64,000 nucleotides of DNA from Lathyrus oleraceus (taxonomy: Eukaryota; Streptophyta; Magnoliopsida; Fabales; Fabaceae), in NCBI RefSeq assembly GCF_024323335.1, contig NC_066581.1, positions 30,872,699-30,936,698 on the forward strand. The letters are read 5' to 3'. Both the position numbers and the translations under genes were made by a program. The notes under the pieces are model-generated. The model did no database searches. It was not told the origin of the DNA and was given only the letters and a program-made list of their open reading frames with translations. Shown one piece after another: positions 33,841 to 46,658 of this stretch. The first letter of the stretch is position 1. Each line of letters begins with the position of its first letter.

Positions 33841-34960
33841 TTGTTTTTATTTCAAAGGAACTCAAGGATTTTACTTGCAAACTTTGAAATATTAACATTT
33901 TGATCGTATATGAGAATGTCTCATCATATATATCAGGTGAAAAAATTTTCCCGGTTTTTTCATGTTTTGAAATTTTTTGCAAATAAACTCCTTTGAGCTC
34001 CTTGAAAATTTTCTTTTTTCTGATGACATGAATGCGGATGAATGAATGAATGCATGAATGCAACAATCACACTCAAGGATCAAGCAAGTCACACCAAACA
34101 AAGGTCATGGGAAAGCTCATTGTATCCCTAATATCAATCATCCATTTTGGTGGATTTAGCTTTTCGCCTTATCGACACCCAAGTTCCATTGATATTAACG
34201 GTACATGAACCGGCTCGAACATCCTTAATATTAACCATCCTTTTTGGGGGATTTAGGTTTTATACCTGATCAACACCCAGGTTCCATTGATATTAAGATT
34301 GTCTGAACGACTCAACCACGAATCACGGGTTTGCTGAGAGTCACGAGCATGGAGTCTCGGTTAAGAACCACCCAAAGGGAGTGTACTAGGGTTTAAACCT
34401 GCCAGACATGTTCTACCAGAGGTTCCCATAATCATCGTTCCATCTTTCAAATATTATCGGAGGAACGAATACTCGTATTCCAAGAATATTCTCAAGAGAA
34501 ACTCTTATGAGTGTAGTATCGCGTGACAATCGCATCAGAACTTACATCTGAACGACCTCCGCACTACGTTCCTAAAAGATAGGCCAAGATGGGTTTGGTG
34601 AACTACGGTCCTTGGCTTCTGCGGCACATGATTGAAAGAATAATGCCTAACCACAAATAACTTGTGTGACATTATTAATCCAACATGACCTCCACCAAGT
34701 GAATGGACTCGCAAGTCAACTGGCTAAGGAATACTCCACACCAGTCGACAAGACTATGCCATTCTCCTATCCTAGAGTGCACTCGAGTTCGGGTATAGAA
34801 CTCGTCTCACAGAGATCACCAAAGCAAACAGCAATTGTATATCAAGCAATTCAAACATCACAATCAATACAGTTATCCCAAATGGTACAAAAATATGTCA
34901 TATAACAAATAACAATATAGCACACAAGGGTGAAAAGTAGGCAATACCACCAAGGGTTTT
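33841..34960 (-). other. Leader of element B with collapsed ORF1
   Basis: Matches the D leader (46659-47564) in several stretches, for example the phrase around 34560-34620 against 47030-47100. The position of ORF1 (about 33990) shows only a short start (ATG near 34000) before the sequence runs into the gag leader, so ORF1 is deleted. No other coding content was seen. Confidence 0.65.
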
Positions 34961-34978
34961 TCCCCAGTGGAGTCGCCA
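34961..34978 (-). other. Primer binding site of element B
   Basis: The minus strand reads TGGCGACTCCACTGGGGA six bases after the LTR. It differs from the D site (GACTCTGTTGGGGA) at two or three central bases. Confidence 0.8.
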
Positions 34979-34984
34979 CTTTTC

Positions 34985-37900
34985 TGTAGCGGTGTATTCG
35001 TCGCCATATGATTTATTGATTAAACCATAAGCAAAGCATACAATGAATTCGAGTCGCCACCGCAGTTTTATTTATCCAAAGGACTGGCTAAAAAGCGAAC
35101 AAAAGCCTAAGAAGTTTTACGCGTAGAAAACTAATAAAAAGATCAGAGAGTCTGGGTAAGGGGTAAATTACGCAATGGGAAGGTGTTAGGCACCCATCAC
35201 GTCCTAGGTACTCCTAGGGAGCCCTTTTCACACTTGTTGTATAAAATTGTTATTTGTTATGACATAAGTATTGTGCAAACATGATTGGGATGATGAGAAA
35301 AGAATATACAATTTTTATTATTGGGTTTGAACGGATGAACCCGCTGCCTACGTACCTTCCATCAAAGGTAAGGATCAAAACGCCGTAGTTCGGCTAAAAG
35401 ATTTCCAAAAGGTTTGTGAGTTCAATTTTAAACAATAGCACTGAGGCTCTTCATTATCAATGGGAGAAAACTCGACCAAGACCAACATCCACCATGCGAG
35501 GATAGCTTCGACGTACTAGAGGGGTTAACCCTGTTTTCAGTACGGAAGTCTTATAGTCGACTCACTAAGGATAAGGTGAGGTTTACATCAACCACAATGA
35601 TAATTGAAACCTATGGCTAATGTGTGAAAAGATTAACAATGGACAAAGCCAAAACAATTGAATGGGTGAAGTTAATTGATTGTGATTATGAAAGTAGGGT
35701 CAAAGTATGATTAAGATTGATTCAAAAGAAGTATTATGAAATGGAGTTTGAAAAAGTCAAGGACTTGGGTCCAGGTTTTTGATTTGAAAACATGAAGATG
35801 TTTGCACAATATCTATCTCAAGTTTGAAAGTAATGTGTGAAAAGGTTTAAGACATAATGGGAATGAATGGATGAGGATGAAGTGTAAAACTTCCTAGAAT
35901 GTTCACCTCTTGAAATCATATAGAAGACGACTCAAGTGTGTCCTTTGGAATGGGCAATGAACAATGACAAAATAAGCAAGCAAATGATACCGGATGCCAC
36001 TCAATGGTCTTACTCCAATCTCACAAACAAAGCGGATACCGGATACCAATAGATGGATTTACACCAATCTCCTAAATAAAGAAACAAGGATGTCGGAAGC
36101 CAATAGATGGACTTATTCCAATCTCCTAAAACAAAATGAAACTTGGATACCGGATGCCAATCTGTCTGGGCTTATACCAATATCCAACATATGATCATAG
36201 GAAAGCAAATGCCAACTTGCAGGGACTTACAATTGCATCCTCACATACAACACACAAATGCATTAAGCAAAGAGAAGATGAGTGGCCAATGAGATGGTCT
36301 TATACTCACTTCCATATCATAGGAACAATGGCCAATGGATGGTCTTACAATTGTCCTCAATGGGCAAATAACAAAGATATGTCACAGAGACAAATGAAAT
36401 GATCATGCACTAATGAGCAATTAATGATGATAAATGCACAAAGCATGCAAGCAAACATGTGCATATGAAGTAAGCAATCAATCAATCAAAGGCATTCAAC
36501 ACACACTATAACCAAACAATGAGGCTCATACAAAGGGTTAGGCATTGAAGCCAACTGGAATGGGGTTAATGGTGCTCTTAACCTTGCCATTGAGGGGCTA
36601 AGGTGAAGCAAATGAAAGAATATGAGGGGTGTGCCTCATTGCTCTTATCCCTGGTCAGGGAGAGCATTTGAATATCAGAAGGTGTGGGAGTTCAGAAAGT
36701 AGGAACTCTCTCCATAGATTATTGACTCAAGAGATCTTGGGCTTTTACTCACTATGCATCAACACAAGTAGTGTGAGCAAGGTGAGTGACACACAGAATA
36801 GTAGGAGATAGGTTGCATATCTCTTGGATTCTACCAATTGCCCTATTTAAAGGACTTTTCCTGCTTGGGACAAATGTAAACACACACAAGCATTGCCTCT
36901 TAAGGAGGACTTCAGACAGTTGCCTGGCCAAATAACAGGCCAGGTCTTCCAGACTACATGAAGATAAGGAATTATACCTCAATGCAAATTGCTATTAAAG
37001 CAAAGCAAAGCAAGTTCTTAAAGAACTAAGCAACTAAGGGTACCTGAAACCAGTCAAACAGAATCAGTACACAACTCAAAGTCAAACCAAAATAAGATAA
37101 GGATCAACAGTCAACACAATTGACAAATGTGCAATGCACAAAGCTCAAAGCATATGAGCTAAACATCCTACAAAAACAACCAAGTTAGTCATGATAATCA
37201 ATCAAGCTCATTCAATTTGTATTGATCTCTTTGGGTATTTGTTGCTTAACCTGAAACAACAAACTTAAACATGAGCAACATGACCACTAGGACAAGCCTA
37301 GGGTCAAAAAGAGATGAGAAAATCAAAACAGCAAGTGACAAGTGTCCAAAATCAAGTTCAAACAATCAAGAAACAAACTCAATTGGTTTCATGTTCATAT
37401 CAATCATCATCATCATTTTATAAGCAAATTAGGTCAAAGCATGGCATATAGAAGCTCAAAGAAGTCAACAGAATGATTCAACTCAAAACCAATCATAAGC
37501 ATTTCAAAAAATTATCAAATAATTCATGATCAAACATCATCCATAACATGACAAGCATATCAAATTTCAGCTCATTTGGATAAAGGGAAGTTGGTCAATG
37601 AAAATCAGAAAGGCAAGGCAAGTTTAAGCAAGCTCAAAGAAGTCAACCAAACATGCACCAACTTCAATAAATCATAAATCAGTGACAACATATGAGAAAT
37701 GAATGGGATCAAAACCATGACAAAGCTTAAGATGTCTACTAATCACATGTCCAATTTCAAGTTCATCCAATTAAGTATGAGGATTTCACAAATCATATGA
37801 GAATATGTGTCACAAAAAGTCAACATATGACCAAACAGGGGAGAAAATCCCAAACAAATAGGAAATGCCATCAATAATTCCAGAAAAATTCACATGTAAA

Positions 37901-40372
37901 CTAGACATGCACAAGTATGTTCATGCAAAAATTCAAACCAATTTTAGTTCAAGAAGCATGGCAATTAAAATCATGAATTTAGACATCAATGGTGTGACAC
38001 AAATTGTCACACCCTAATTCAAAAAATCATAACTCACAAACCAGCAATGATAAATTCACAAACTCTACACCAAAATCACCATGAATGTGTCTAGTTTGAG
38101 CACAAAACATTTGGGAAGCATTGTATAATGTATCATCATTTCAAAATTGATTTGGCAAGACATACATAAAATGGACACATATGACAAACCCTAGCACAAT
38201 TAAAAATCCATTCATGCAAAAAATCTGGAAAAATCATGATAAAAACTAGAGATCAAGATAAGCATTTAGCAAATAATCCCATGAATTTTGGATAAGAAAT
38301 GAGGGTGCTATGATTTTTGGAAGATGGTGTCACAAAATGAAATAAAATTGCAAAAATAAAATGAATTAATGATTTAAATAACGACCGATGGCAATTTTGT
38401 AATAACTGGACTCACTAAGTGAAACACTGCGTTTCACTTAGTGAGGTGGCACGCAGCAAGTGGCTCATGGCAATGGAATAGTAAAAAATTCATGCAAAAC
38501 AAAATGCTACAGCCAAAACACGATCTGGGTTTGAAATTAGGGTTTGTGCGTTACTGTTCATCATCATCACCAAATCGTGATGAACATTTTTCCCAGAAAT
38601 GGACAACAAGCATAGCAATCAATTCAGCAAACAACATACATCAACATTCCAACAACCATTTTCATCGAATCATGCTAGCAAAGAAGAATCATGCAAAAAC
38701 ATATTCAAGTATCAAACTTCATGACAACATAACTTTCAAATTACTCAACCATTTTCATCGATTCAAAGCTTATTGTGACCAGCAAAGCAAGATCTATCTA
38801 AGGCATGGCATGATTTTAGAAATAGAGAGATTCGAAAACTCACTTGATTTGAAGTGCAGTGGTGATGCAGTGGTTGTTTGGTCGTGTAAGGCTGAAACAG
38901 ATGACCAAAGTTGCTTTAGATGATGAATGGTCAATGAATTTTAGCTCAGCAATGTTGATTCTAGCTCAAAACCAAATCTGCCATGGAAATGCTCTTGATG
39001 TAACAGAGCTGTATTCTTTGCTTACAGTTATGTGTTGTTGGTTGCAAGAGGCTCAAAAAATGATGGTGGATGATGGAATAACTAACCAGGGCTCGAGTTC
39101 TTTCAGATTTCAGCCAAAAAGTTCAGATGAAAAAAGTGAGTGTTTTAGAGAGAATGAGATTTTTCTGTTTTGTGAAAGTGTGCTGCTAGGGTTTGTTCAG
39201 TAGAAAAATGACATATATACTGTGATTAACATGGCTTAAGTTTGGTTAATTTGAGTGGTAATTAAGGTTAGCTTAAAGTGAAGTGTTTTTGGTTAATTTG
39301 TGGATTTCACTCAAAACTGCATGGGCATGGCTTACAGCTGCGAAAATGGGCTTTGTACACATCCAAAATGCAATTCCTGAACATTTTCAATTGGTAGAAA
39401 TGGTTGGAAATGGTTATTTTAAAAGTCAACTTTTTTACCTTTCCTTTTTAATTCAAGTCAACTAGAAAATGCCATTTTGATTGGTTGCGTTTTGGTAAAA
39501 TGTGATGAAAGGTTTGGATAGAGCACATCAAATGTGACTTGTAGCAAAAAACCCCACCCAATTTGGCCAAATGGTTTGGAAGATATGCCACTTTGAAGTT
39601 CAAATTTTTTGAGAATGATTTGATCATAACTTGCCAACCATAAATGGGAATTGAGTGTTCTTGGACTTTTTGGAAATGGGAGAACAAGATATTCAACTTT
39701 CATGTTGGGCAAAAATTCATTTGAAGCTTGTATGATGATGTAATTTTGAGGAGAAGAAGTTTCCATTTTTGGCAAATTCCAATTACAGGTCAACTTTCTA
39801 TTTTTGGCAACTTCTTGACTGACTTCAAATTCTTCACTGTGGATGTTTGACATGTTATATGAGGCTTATATAGACATGAATGAGACCTCTCAAACCAATT
39901 CCCACCATCAAATCACTGATTAAATGCACAGTTGACCAACAGTTGACTTCAGTTGACTTTGCTAGGGTTTTGGTTGACTGAACCAAGTTCTGATGAATTC
40001 CAAACCCTAATCCCTTGAGATCTTGATTCCAAATGATGTCACAACTCATGTTAACTCTTGATGAATGATCATGGTGCCCAAATTCTTCAAGAATGGCCAC
40101 CATCCACTGTTCAATGACTGATTAGACTGATTGACCTAGTTTGCTTCAGCTGCAAGTAACATGGTTAGATGACAATATTTTTGTACCTTTGGTTAGTAAA
40201 CAGATGAAAAGCAATGATATACAAATGCAATACATGCTTGGTGATCAAGAACCACACTCACAAGGCAACCCACCCACTAGGAGGGAAGCTAGGGCATGCA
40301 ATGATCCTTGAGGCCATGATATGATATGGTATGGGCCATGAGGGATCTTAGGGCCAAAATTGGGGTCTTACA
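34985..40372 (-). repeat. Element B 5' LTR, 5388 bp
   Basis: Near-identical to 22627-28015. TATA-like box at 39213-39219, palindrome at 37991-38013, hairpin at 36923-36944 (all minus). The transcript of B would start in this LTR and run leftward. Confidence 0.95.
37991..38013. repeat. Conserved LTR palindrome (B 5' LTR)
   Basis: Arms GGTGTGACA and TGTCACACC, identical to the other B LTR. Confidence 0.85.
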
Positions 40373-41268
40373 CCAGTAACCGGTATCCCTGGTGTTCCTT
40401 CCTTTCTGCTCCCTATTATGACCTTGGTCCCCTGTGGAGTCAGATTTTCCTGAGTTGATATACCTTTTTTTTCAGGTCTTTCTCAGATGTTTGGTTGATT
40501 GATATCTCTCACCCTTATACCGGTCTTAGATATTCATTCTTCCTGAGCTTGTTGCTCTTTCACCCAGTAACCGGTGTTTAGATCACATGTCTCTTTGAGT
40601 TCGTTACCCAATAACCGGTAACACCTCACCCTTTTGCTTCCTCTGGAGAGTCTTTGTTAGACATTCCCTAGCGGAGTTTCTGTTGTTTTTACCCTTTTGC
40701 TGTATTGGTGTTTTCCCCAATATATGCATGTTTCCCCGGCAGGGAGGTTCTGTGTGAATCTTTCCCCAGTCCGAGTCCGGATTTTTATCCGAAGTATCCT
40801 TTGTGGATAGTCTTGCTGTGTTGGCGTTTTCCCCAATGCACGCGTCTTTGAGTCAGCTTGAGTCTTTCATTGGATTTTTATTCCTTTGGAACTCTTTTCC
40901 CCAGTTTGAGTCCTTTACTTCCCAGTGAGGTCTCCGGTCGAGTCGTGTCCTACTCACGCAGTGTCAATTTCTTTTTCCCCTAATTCAGAGTCGTGTCCTG
41001 CTCATGCATTTTTTTTCTCTTATCCCCATAAGAGTCCTGTTAGAGTCTCTGTTCCTGGTGAGTGTATTACTCCGATGGATCGTCTTTCTTTCTTTGTGGA
41101 CCTATATCCCCACAGAGCTTGTTTCTTTTGCATTCATACGTTTGCATCATGAGGTCTCTTAGGGACCAAAATTTGTCTCATTACTGTTATTTAAGCCCAT
41201 TCTACCGCGTCGAGATAAAGATTTTAACCTTCACTTCTCCGGCTAGAATGACCTTAAATAGGGGCATC
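40373..41268 (+). other. Element C 3' UTR, segment 3, with polypurine tract
   Basis: Begins with the right CCAGT target copy of B and continues as the CCAGTAACCGGT-type 3' UTR, matching D at 63408-64000. It ends in the polypurine tract AAATAGGGGCATC (41256-41268) directly before the C 3' LTR. No coding sequence. Confidence 0.8.
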
Positions 41269-42351
41269 TGTAAGACCCCAATTTTGTCCCTAAGATCCCT
41301 CATGGCATCATATCATAACATTGCATAGCCTCAAAGATCATTGGACACCTTGCTTCCTTCCCTGTGGGTGGGATCTTTCTTGAGAGTGGTTCTTGATCAC
41401 CAAGCATAGCTTGCATTTGTATATCATTGTTTTTCTTTCAATCACTAACCAAAAATGTACAAAAATATGTCATCTAACATTTGTCTTGCAGCTTAAGCAG
41501 TCAACAGGTCAAGGCATCAGGTGAATTCATGGTACAAAGAGCAGATGGTATTTTCTGGAGATATGAATCATGTGATCATCATATGGAGCTTATATGAGCT
41601 ATAGGTTCATTTTGGAACCAATTCCCCAGGTGGTTGAGGCCCAAATTCATCAGAACATTTTCAGGTCATCTAAGGGCCAATGCAGTCAACTGAAAAGTCA
41701 ACTGTGGGTTTTGAATTGAGAAATTGAGTTTCTTCATCCCATTCATGTCCAAATCATGCTTATTCATCATACCAAAGTGACCTATAATTTCAACTTTCCA
41801 AAATGGAACGTTTTTGGTCCAACTTCAACTCAACTTTCCAACATCAAAGAAGCTTCATATAAATTTTTGTCCAACATGAAAGTTGAAGATCTCTCTCTCC
41901 CATTTCCAAAAAGTCCAAGATCATGAGCATCTGATGAATGGTTGAGGAGATATGGTCCAATCATTGCCAAGTGTGCATGGAACTTCAAATGGCCATAACT
42001 TTTGATTCATAACTCCAAATTTGGTGCCTCTTTTTCTAAAATGCTTCTCATGACATGAAGTTTCCAAAACATTCATCACATTCCATGAACTTCCATCATA
42101 TGATCATTTGCTATTCCATGCCTTTTTTGGTGGGAAATTCAAAAATTCAAAATTGGTGCATTGTATGGACAAAATACCATTGCATTTTGGTTTGTGAAAT
42201 GATTTTGAGTGACTTTGACCATGTACATGGCACTGTTCACGTGGGAAATAACCATGCACCATGCAATTTTCAAATTTTGTCAAAACACCTTATTTTGCCT
42301 AATTTCAATTAACCAAATTAAGTGTGGATTAGCAATGTGATTAAGAAAGCA

Positions 42352-42359
42352 TATAAATA
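42352..42359 (+). promoter_or_regulatory. TATA box of the element C LTR
   Basis: TATAAATA about 1.08 kb into the LTR, the same relative place as in A. Confidence 0.55.
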
Positions 42360-43625
42360 CTAAAACCTAACAGAATTTCAAGGGAGCTTAATCATTTTCA
42401 CCATTTCTAGATCCAAATTCTCTCTCCCTCCAAAATTTTCTCCTAATCATAATTCAAAAAATCTTCACATAACCTTGCAATTTTATTCCATATTCTTGTT
42501 CTCTGGTATTGATATAGTGCAGATCAAGCTTTGGATTGTTGAATTCATGTGGAAATTGTGCATAGCAAGCTCAAGAACTCAAGAATGGAAATGGATTGTT
42601 AAGCGAGTTCTACACGGTTTCAAGCTTCAATTCCTTCACCAAACTTCATCACAAGTATTCTGGAGTTGATTTAGATCATTCAAGGCCATGAATCGTGCAT
42701 TTCAAGAAGCTGCTCTTCAAGAGGTTAATTTTTCGAGCTTCATAATTCTCAAATCCGTGCACATGTTCATGTAGATCTTTCCATGCTGAGTTTACTGATA
42801 CTTTTAGAATTGAAATTGGTGCATTATTGAGTGAGATATGCTTAATTAAAGTTTGATGCATCAATTTTATTTTGCTCGATTCTCTTTGATCATGATGAAT
42901 TAGGATTAGATGATAGTTGATCTGTAATCTCCATCGCATGAGCTTTAAAATGATGTAAAGATTTTGAATTTCTGGAAAAATTTGTTTGAAGCTCATACTG
43001 TTCATCATCGTCTTCGCGAGGAAGACGATGTAGCGTCCGCCTAGCGTCCATTTTGTGTCCGTCTGGTTCAAATCTGGGATGGCGCTAGGGTTCTTGATGA
43101 AGAACATGCTACAGAACGCGTTTGATCCATGATCCTCACTTCGATTCCATGCTGTGACGTTTTTGGATATTATTTTCATTCAGCGCGCCTATTTTGAATG
43201 TGAACATGGTTCGAATCCAGCCTGCGCCTTTTTTTTCAAATTTCGCTTCCATTTATCCATTTCCCTCCAAATTCTATGCACATGTTCATTTCATTTCAAT
43301 TTTTTTTATCCAACTTTGAAAATTCATAACAATTTGAAAAATGCTCCAAATAATCCCTGGTTTTTTGCTACTTGTTCATTGAGATGTCCTCTATTTTATG
43401 ATGTTAAATTCTGAAGTTGTGCATGGCTGGATTGTGAATTGTGTTAGACTATGTGACCATGTGTACATTTGTGATCTGGTTCCATTCATCTTATCATAAA
43501 ATGCTCAATATTGATCCAATTGCCCTAAAATTTTGCATGATGATTCTTGACATTTGATGGATGTTTGAGGCTTGATTGTGCATTTTTCTCATTTGCCATT
43601 TCTGTTTAATACACATGTTTGTATG

Positions 43626-43646
43626 GTGTGACAATGTGTGTCACAC
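43626..43646. repeat. Conserved LTR palindrome (C LTR)
   Basis: Arms GTGTGACA and TGTCACAC around ATGTG. Confidence 0.8.
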
Positions 43647-44329
43647 AATTTGATGATCAACTTGTGCAATTTCATTTCCATATCAAATGACCTCTATTGA
43701 TTCTGATTTTTTGTATGATGATTGTATTGGATGTGTTGAATGCTTATAAATTTTTCCAGAATTGTTTGACTCATTTCTGTTTTGATATGGAATTCTGATT
43801 CATGATGATCATTTGTGAGCTTTGAATTGTCTTTGACTTCTCTTGCTTATTACATGGCCTTGCTTGATGATTTTGACTTGGTCCTTTTTAGGACATGTTA
43901 ATATGTGTTTGAAGTTGCATTGTGTTGAATATTGGTTGTTGTTTTGAATTTTTTCTTCACCTTTGACCCTAGGCTTTGCCTTAGGGGTTTGTACTCACAT
44001 TTGAGCTTTGAATTTCAGGTTCAAGCATCCAATTTCCATGGTTGATGTTGCTTCATCATTTGAATGTGGATATTTGCCATTGATTGCTAACATTTGGTTG
44101 TTTTGTAGGCTTTGATGATAGCTCACTTGAGTTGTTTGGCTTATATGTTGTATATTGGGATTGTCTATTTGTTGTTAATTGTTGTCTGTTTGTCTGAACA
44201 CTATACTGATTGTTTGGTTGTTTGCACAGGTACTTTAGTAGCTTTAACTCATTACTTGAGTTACTTTGCTTTGCTTGTGGTTGGCATACCACTTAGGTAT
44301 TGCTCTTACTCTCCATGTAGTCTGGAAGA

Positions 44330-44351
44330 CCTGTCATGTTATTTTGGCAGG
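44330..44351 (+). other. Conserved LTR hairpin with TGTTA loop (C LTR)
   Basis: CCTGTCA pairs with TGGCAGG around TGTTATTT. Relative to A and B, stem position 7 changes from C-G to A-U and position 5 from G-C to U-G, so pairing is kept. Confidence 0.65.
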
Positions 44352-44945
44352 CACCTGTCTGAAGCCCTCCTTAAGAGGCCATGTCTTTGTTTGTTTCAAT
44401 TTGTGCCAAGCAGGTTAAGTCCTCTTAAGAGGCAATTGGCAGATATAAGGGATGTGCAATCCATCCCCTGCTATTCAGTTGTGTCATTCACTTTTCTCAC
44501 ACCATGTGTTGATGCACTTTGAATAAAAAACCCAAAATCTTGTATATAGAGTCAGTCATTGTGGAGTAGAGTTCCTCTTTCTGGACTCCCACACATTCTA
44601 TTGATTCAAGCTCTCCCAGACCAGGGATAAGAGCTATGAGGCATAACCCTCATCTCCATTTCATTTGCTCACCCTAACTCTCAATGTTAGAGGTTAAGAG
44701 CCTGACTACCCATTCCAGTATTTGGCTTGTTTGTCGAGGTTGATATGACCCCTTGACTAAAGCCCAACCTTGCTTGAGCCTATTGATTGTGTGTAGTGTG
44801 TGATAATTGACCACTTGTTTGCTTACTTGTCCATCTGTGCATAATTGTTTGTGTGTGCCTTTGTGCATTTGCTTTCATTAATTGTACATCATTTCATGAT
44901 CATTGTTCATACTTTGTGACATTTTGTTTTGTCCATTGAGGAGTC

Positions 44946-45362
44946 AATTGTAAGTCCAACTATTGGCATTTGTTTCCTGTGATCTGGTAGGAGTTGGAAC
45001 TAAGACCATTGATTGGCATTCCATTTCCTAGGAGTCGAGTGTAAGACCATTTATTGGCAACTTGTTTCCTCTTGCTTATTGCATTTGTTTTCTTTACTTT
45101 GTGAGGCTAGTGTAAGACCATTGATTGGCATCTGGTTTCCATCTTTGTTTTGTGGAGGTGGACATAAGACCATTGATTGGCACGCCATTTCCTATTATAT
45201 TTTGTCTTGTGAGGAGTCAGATGTAAGACCATTGAGTGGCTATTTGTTTCCTGTGATCATTTGTTGTGGAGTCAGGTATAAGACCAGTGATTGGCAATCT
45301 GTTTCCTATTTCATTTGTTTTCGGAGTTGGATGTAAGACCATTTATTGGCATTCCATTTCCA
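44946..45362 (+). repeat. LTR minisatellite, 8 copies (C LTR)
   Basis: Eight copies of a core TAAGACCATTGATTGGCA followed by a TTTCC end, near 44950, 45000, 45031, 45112, 45164, 45222, 45279 and 45331, with spacers of varied length. Confidence 0.8.
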
Positions 45363-46374
45363 GTTTTGTTCTTTTTGAACCTTGCTTATTTGCTTTGCCT
45401 GTTGCCTATTCTAGAGGAATCACTTGGATCATCTACATATGATCTCAAGAGGTGAATTCCTAAGAAGTTTTTCTCCTCATCCCCACCTTTTGTTTCTTTA
45501 TAACCTCCATTTGCATGTTAACCCAAAACCAGAAAACTTTGTGCAAACATTTTCACCTGTTTTCAAATTAGAAACCTAGGCCTTAGGCCTTTGGTTTTCA
45601 AACTTCATTTTCACAATACTTCTTTTGAATTGAATTCTAATCATACTTTGACTTCATTTTGTGAATACTCTAATTGGTTAATTCCACTCATTCAATTGTT
45701 TTATGGCTTTGTCCATTCCTTGATAAGTTTTCATACATTATCCATAGATCTCAATTATCTTAGTGGTTGATGTAAATCTCACCTTTTGTCCTTAGTGATT
45801 GAATTGTAAGACTTCCTTGCTTATTATAGGGCATGGTCCCTCACTAGAAAGTTGAAGCTTTTCTCACATGGTGGACTTGTGGTTGTATAGGTTGAGTTTT
45901 CTCCCGTGGATAATGAAAGACCTTAGGGCTTTTGTTTAAAATCAATCCACTCATATTTTGGAAATCTTTTAGCCGAACTACGAGGTTTTGATCCTGTCAA
46001 GGTACGTAGGCAATGGATCTTTCTATCTAAACACAAAAATAATAAAAATTATATATTATTCTCTCATCCTCCCAATCAATGTTTGCACAATAAATATTTT
46101 CATAAACAATATCTTTTGCAACAAGTTGTGAAAAGGGTTCCCTAGGAGTACCTAGGATGCATTGGGTGCCTAACACCTTCCCTTTGCATAATTACCCCCT
46201 TACCCAGATCTCTGACCTTTTCATTAGTTTTCTTTGTAAAACTTCTTAGGCTTTTGTTCGCTTTTTAGCCATTCCTTTGGATAAATAAAAGTGCGGTGGC
46301 GACTCTATCTTTGTATGCTTTGCTTTTGATTTAGTCAATAAATCATAAAGTGATGAATACACCGCTACACAACC

Positions 46375-46634
46375 TACAACACATATTTGCAAAAAGGGTT
46401 CCCTTAGAATACTAAGGATGTTTTGGGTGCGTAAAACCTTCCCATTTCATAACCAACCCCCTTACCCAGATCTCTGACATTTTTATTAGTTTTTTATTTG
46501 AAAAACTTCTTACCTTGGCTTTTGTTCGCTTTTTAGCCTTTCCTTTGGACAAATAAAAGTGTGGTGGCGACTCGAATTGTTTGTTTACTTTTGGTTTAGT
46601 CAATAAACCTAAAGGTAACGAAAACCCCGCTACA
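46375..46634 (+). repeat. Tail of the element D 5' LTR
   Basis: About 260 bp parallel to the end of the C LTR (46130-46369): both carry AAAGGGTTCCC, TTACCCAGATCTCTGAC, TTCGCTTTTTAGCC and end CCGCTACA. It is followed directly by a PBS. CAACC at 46370-46374 would be the right target copy of C. Confidence 0.7.
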
Positions 46635-46640
46635 AAAAAG

Positions 46641-46658
46641 TGGCGACTCTGTTGGGGA
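46641..46658 (+). other. Primer binding site of element D
   Basis: TGGCGACTCTGTTGGGGA, six bases after the LTR end; tRNA-Arg type as in A. Confidence 0.85.

Larger units (their letters stand above)
22627..40372 (-). mobile_element. Element B: internally deleted, non-autonomous Ogre-like element, 17.7 kb
   Basis: LTRs 22627-28015 and 34985-40372 (about 30 differences by eye over 5.39 kb), perfect CCAGT target duplications, PBS at 34961-34978 and PPT at 28016-28028, all in minus orientation. Of the coding region only scraps remain: the first gag codons, the gag-pro tail, the intron, a pol N-terminal scrap and the integrase C-terminus. Most of ORF1, gag, protease, RT, both RNases H and the integrase core are gone. 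Near-identical LTRs and intact ends imply recent transposition using proteins supplied by a relative. Confidence 0.95.
41269..46369 (+). repeat. Element C 3' LTR, 5.1 kb
   Basis: Starts TGTAAGACCCC after a polypurine tract and ends ACACCGCTACA, the same ends as B's LTR, but the interior is well diverged from B. Landmarks: GTCAAC cluster 41685-41702, conserved block about 41847-41925, TATAAATA 42352-42359, palindrome 43626-43646, hairpin 44330-44351, minisatellite 44946-45362. Since the 3' UTR and PPT lie to its left, it is a 3' LTR, not the 5' LTR of D. Confidence 0.85.

Noticed and set aside
41269..46369. Reading this LTR as the intact 5' LTR of element D
   Set aside because: A polypurine tract and 3' UTR stand directly to its left and a second LTR tail follows before the PBS, so it fits better as the 3' LTR of C.
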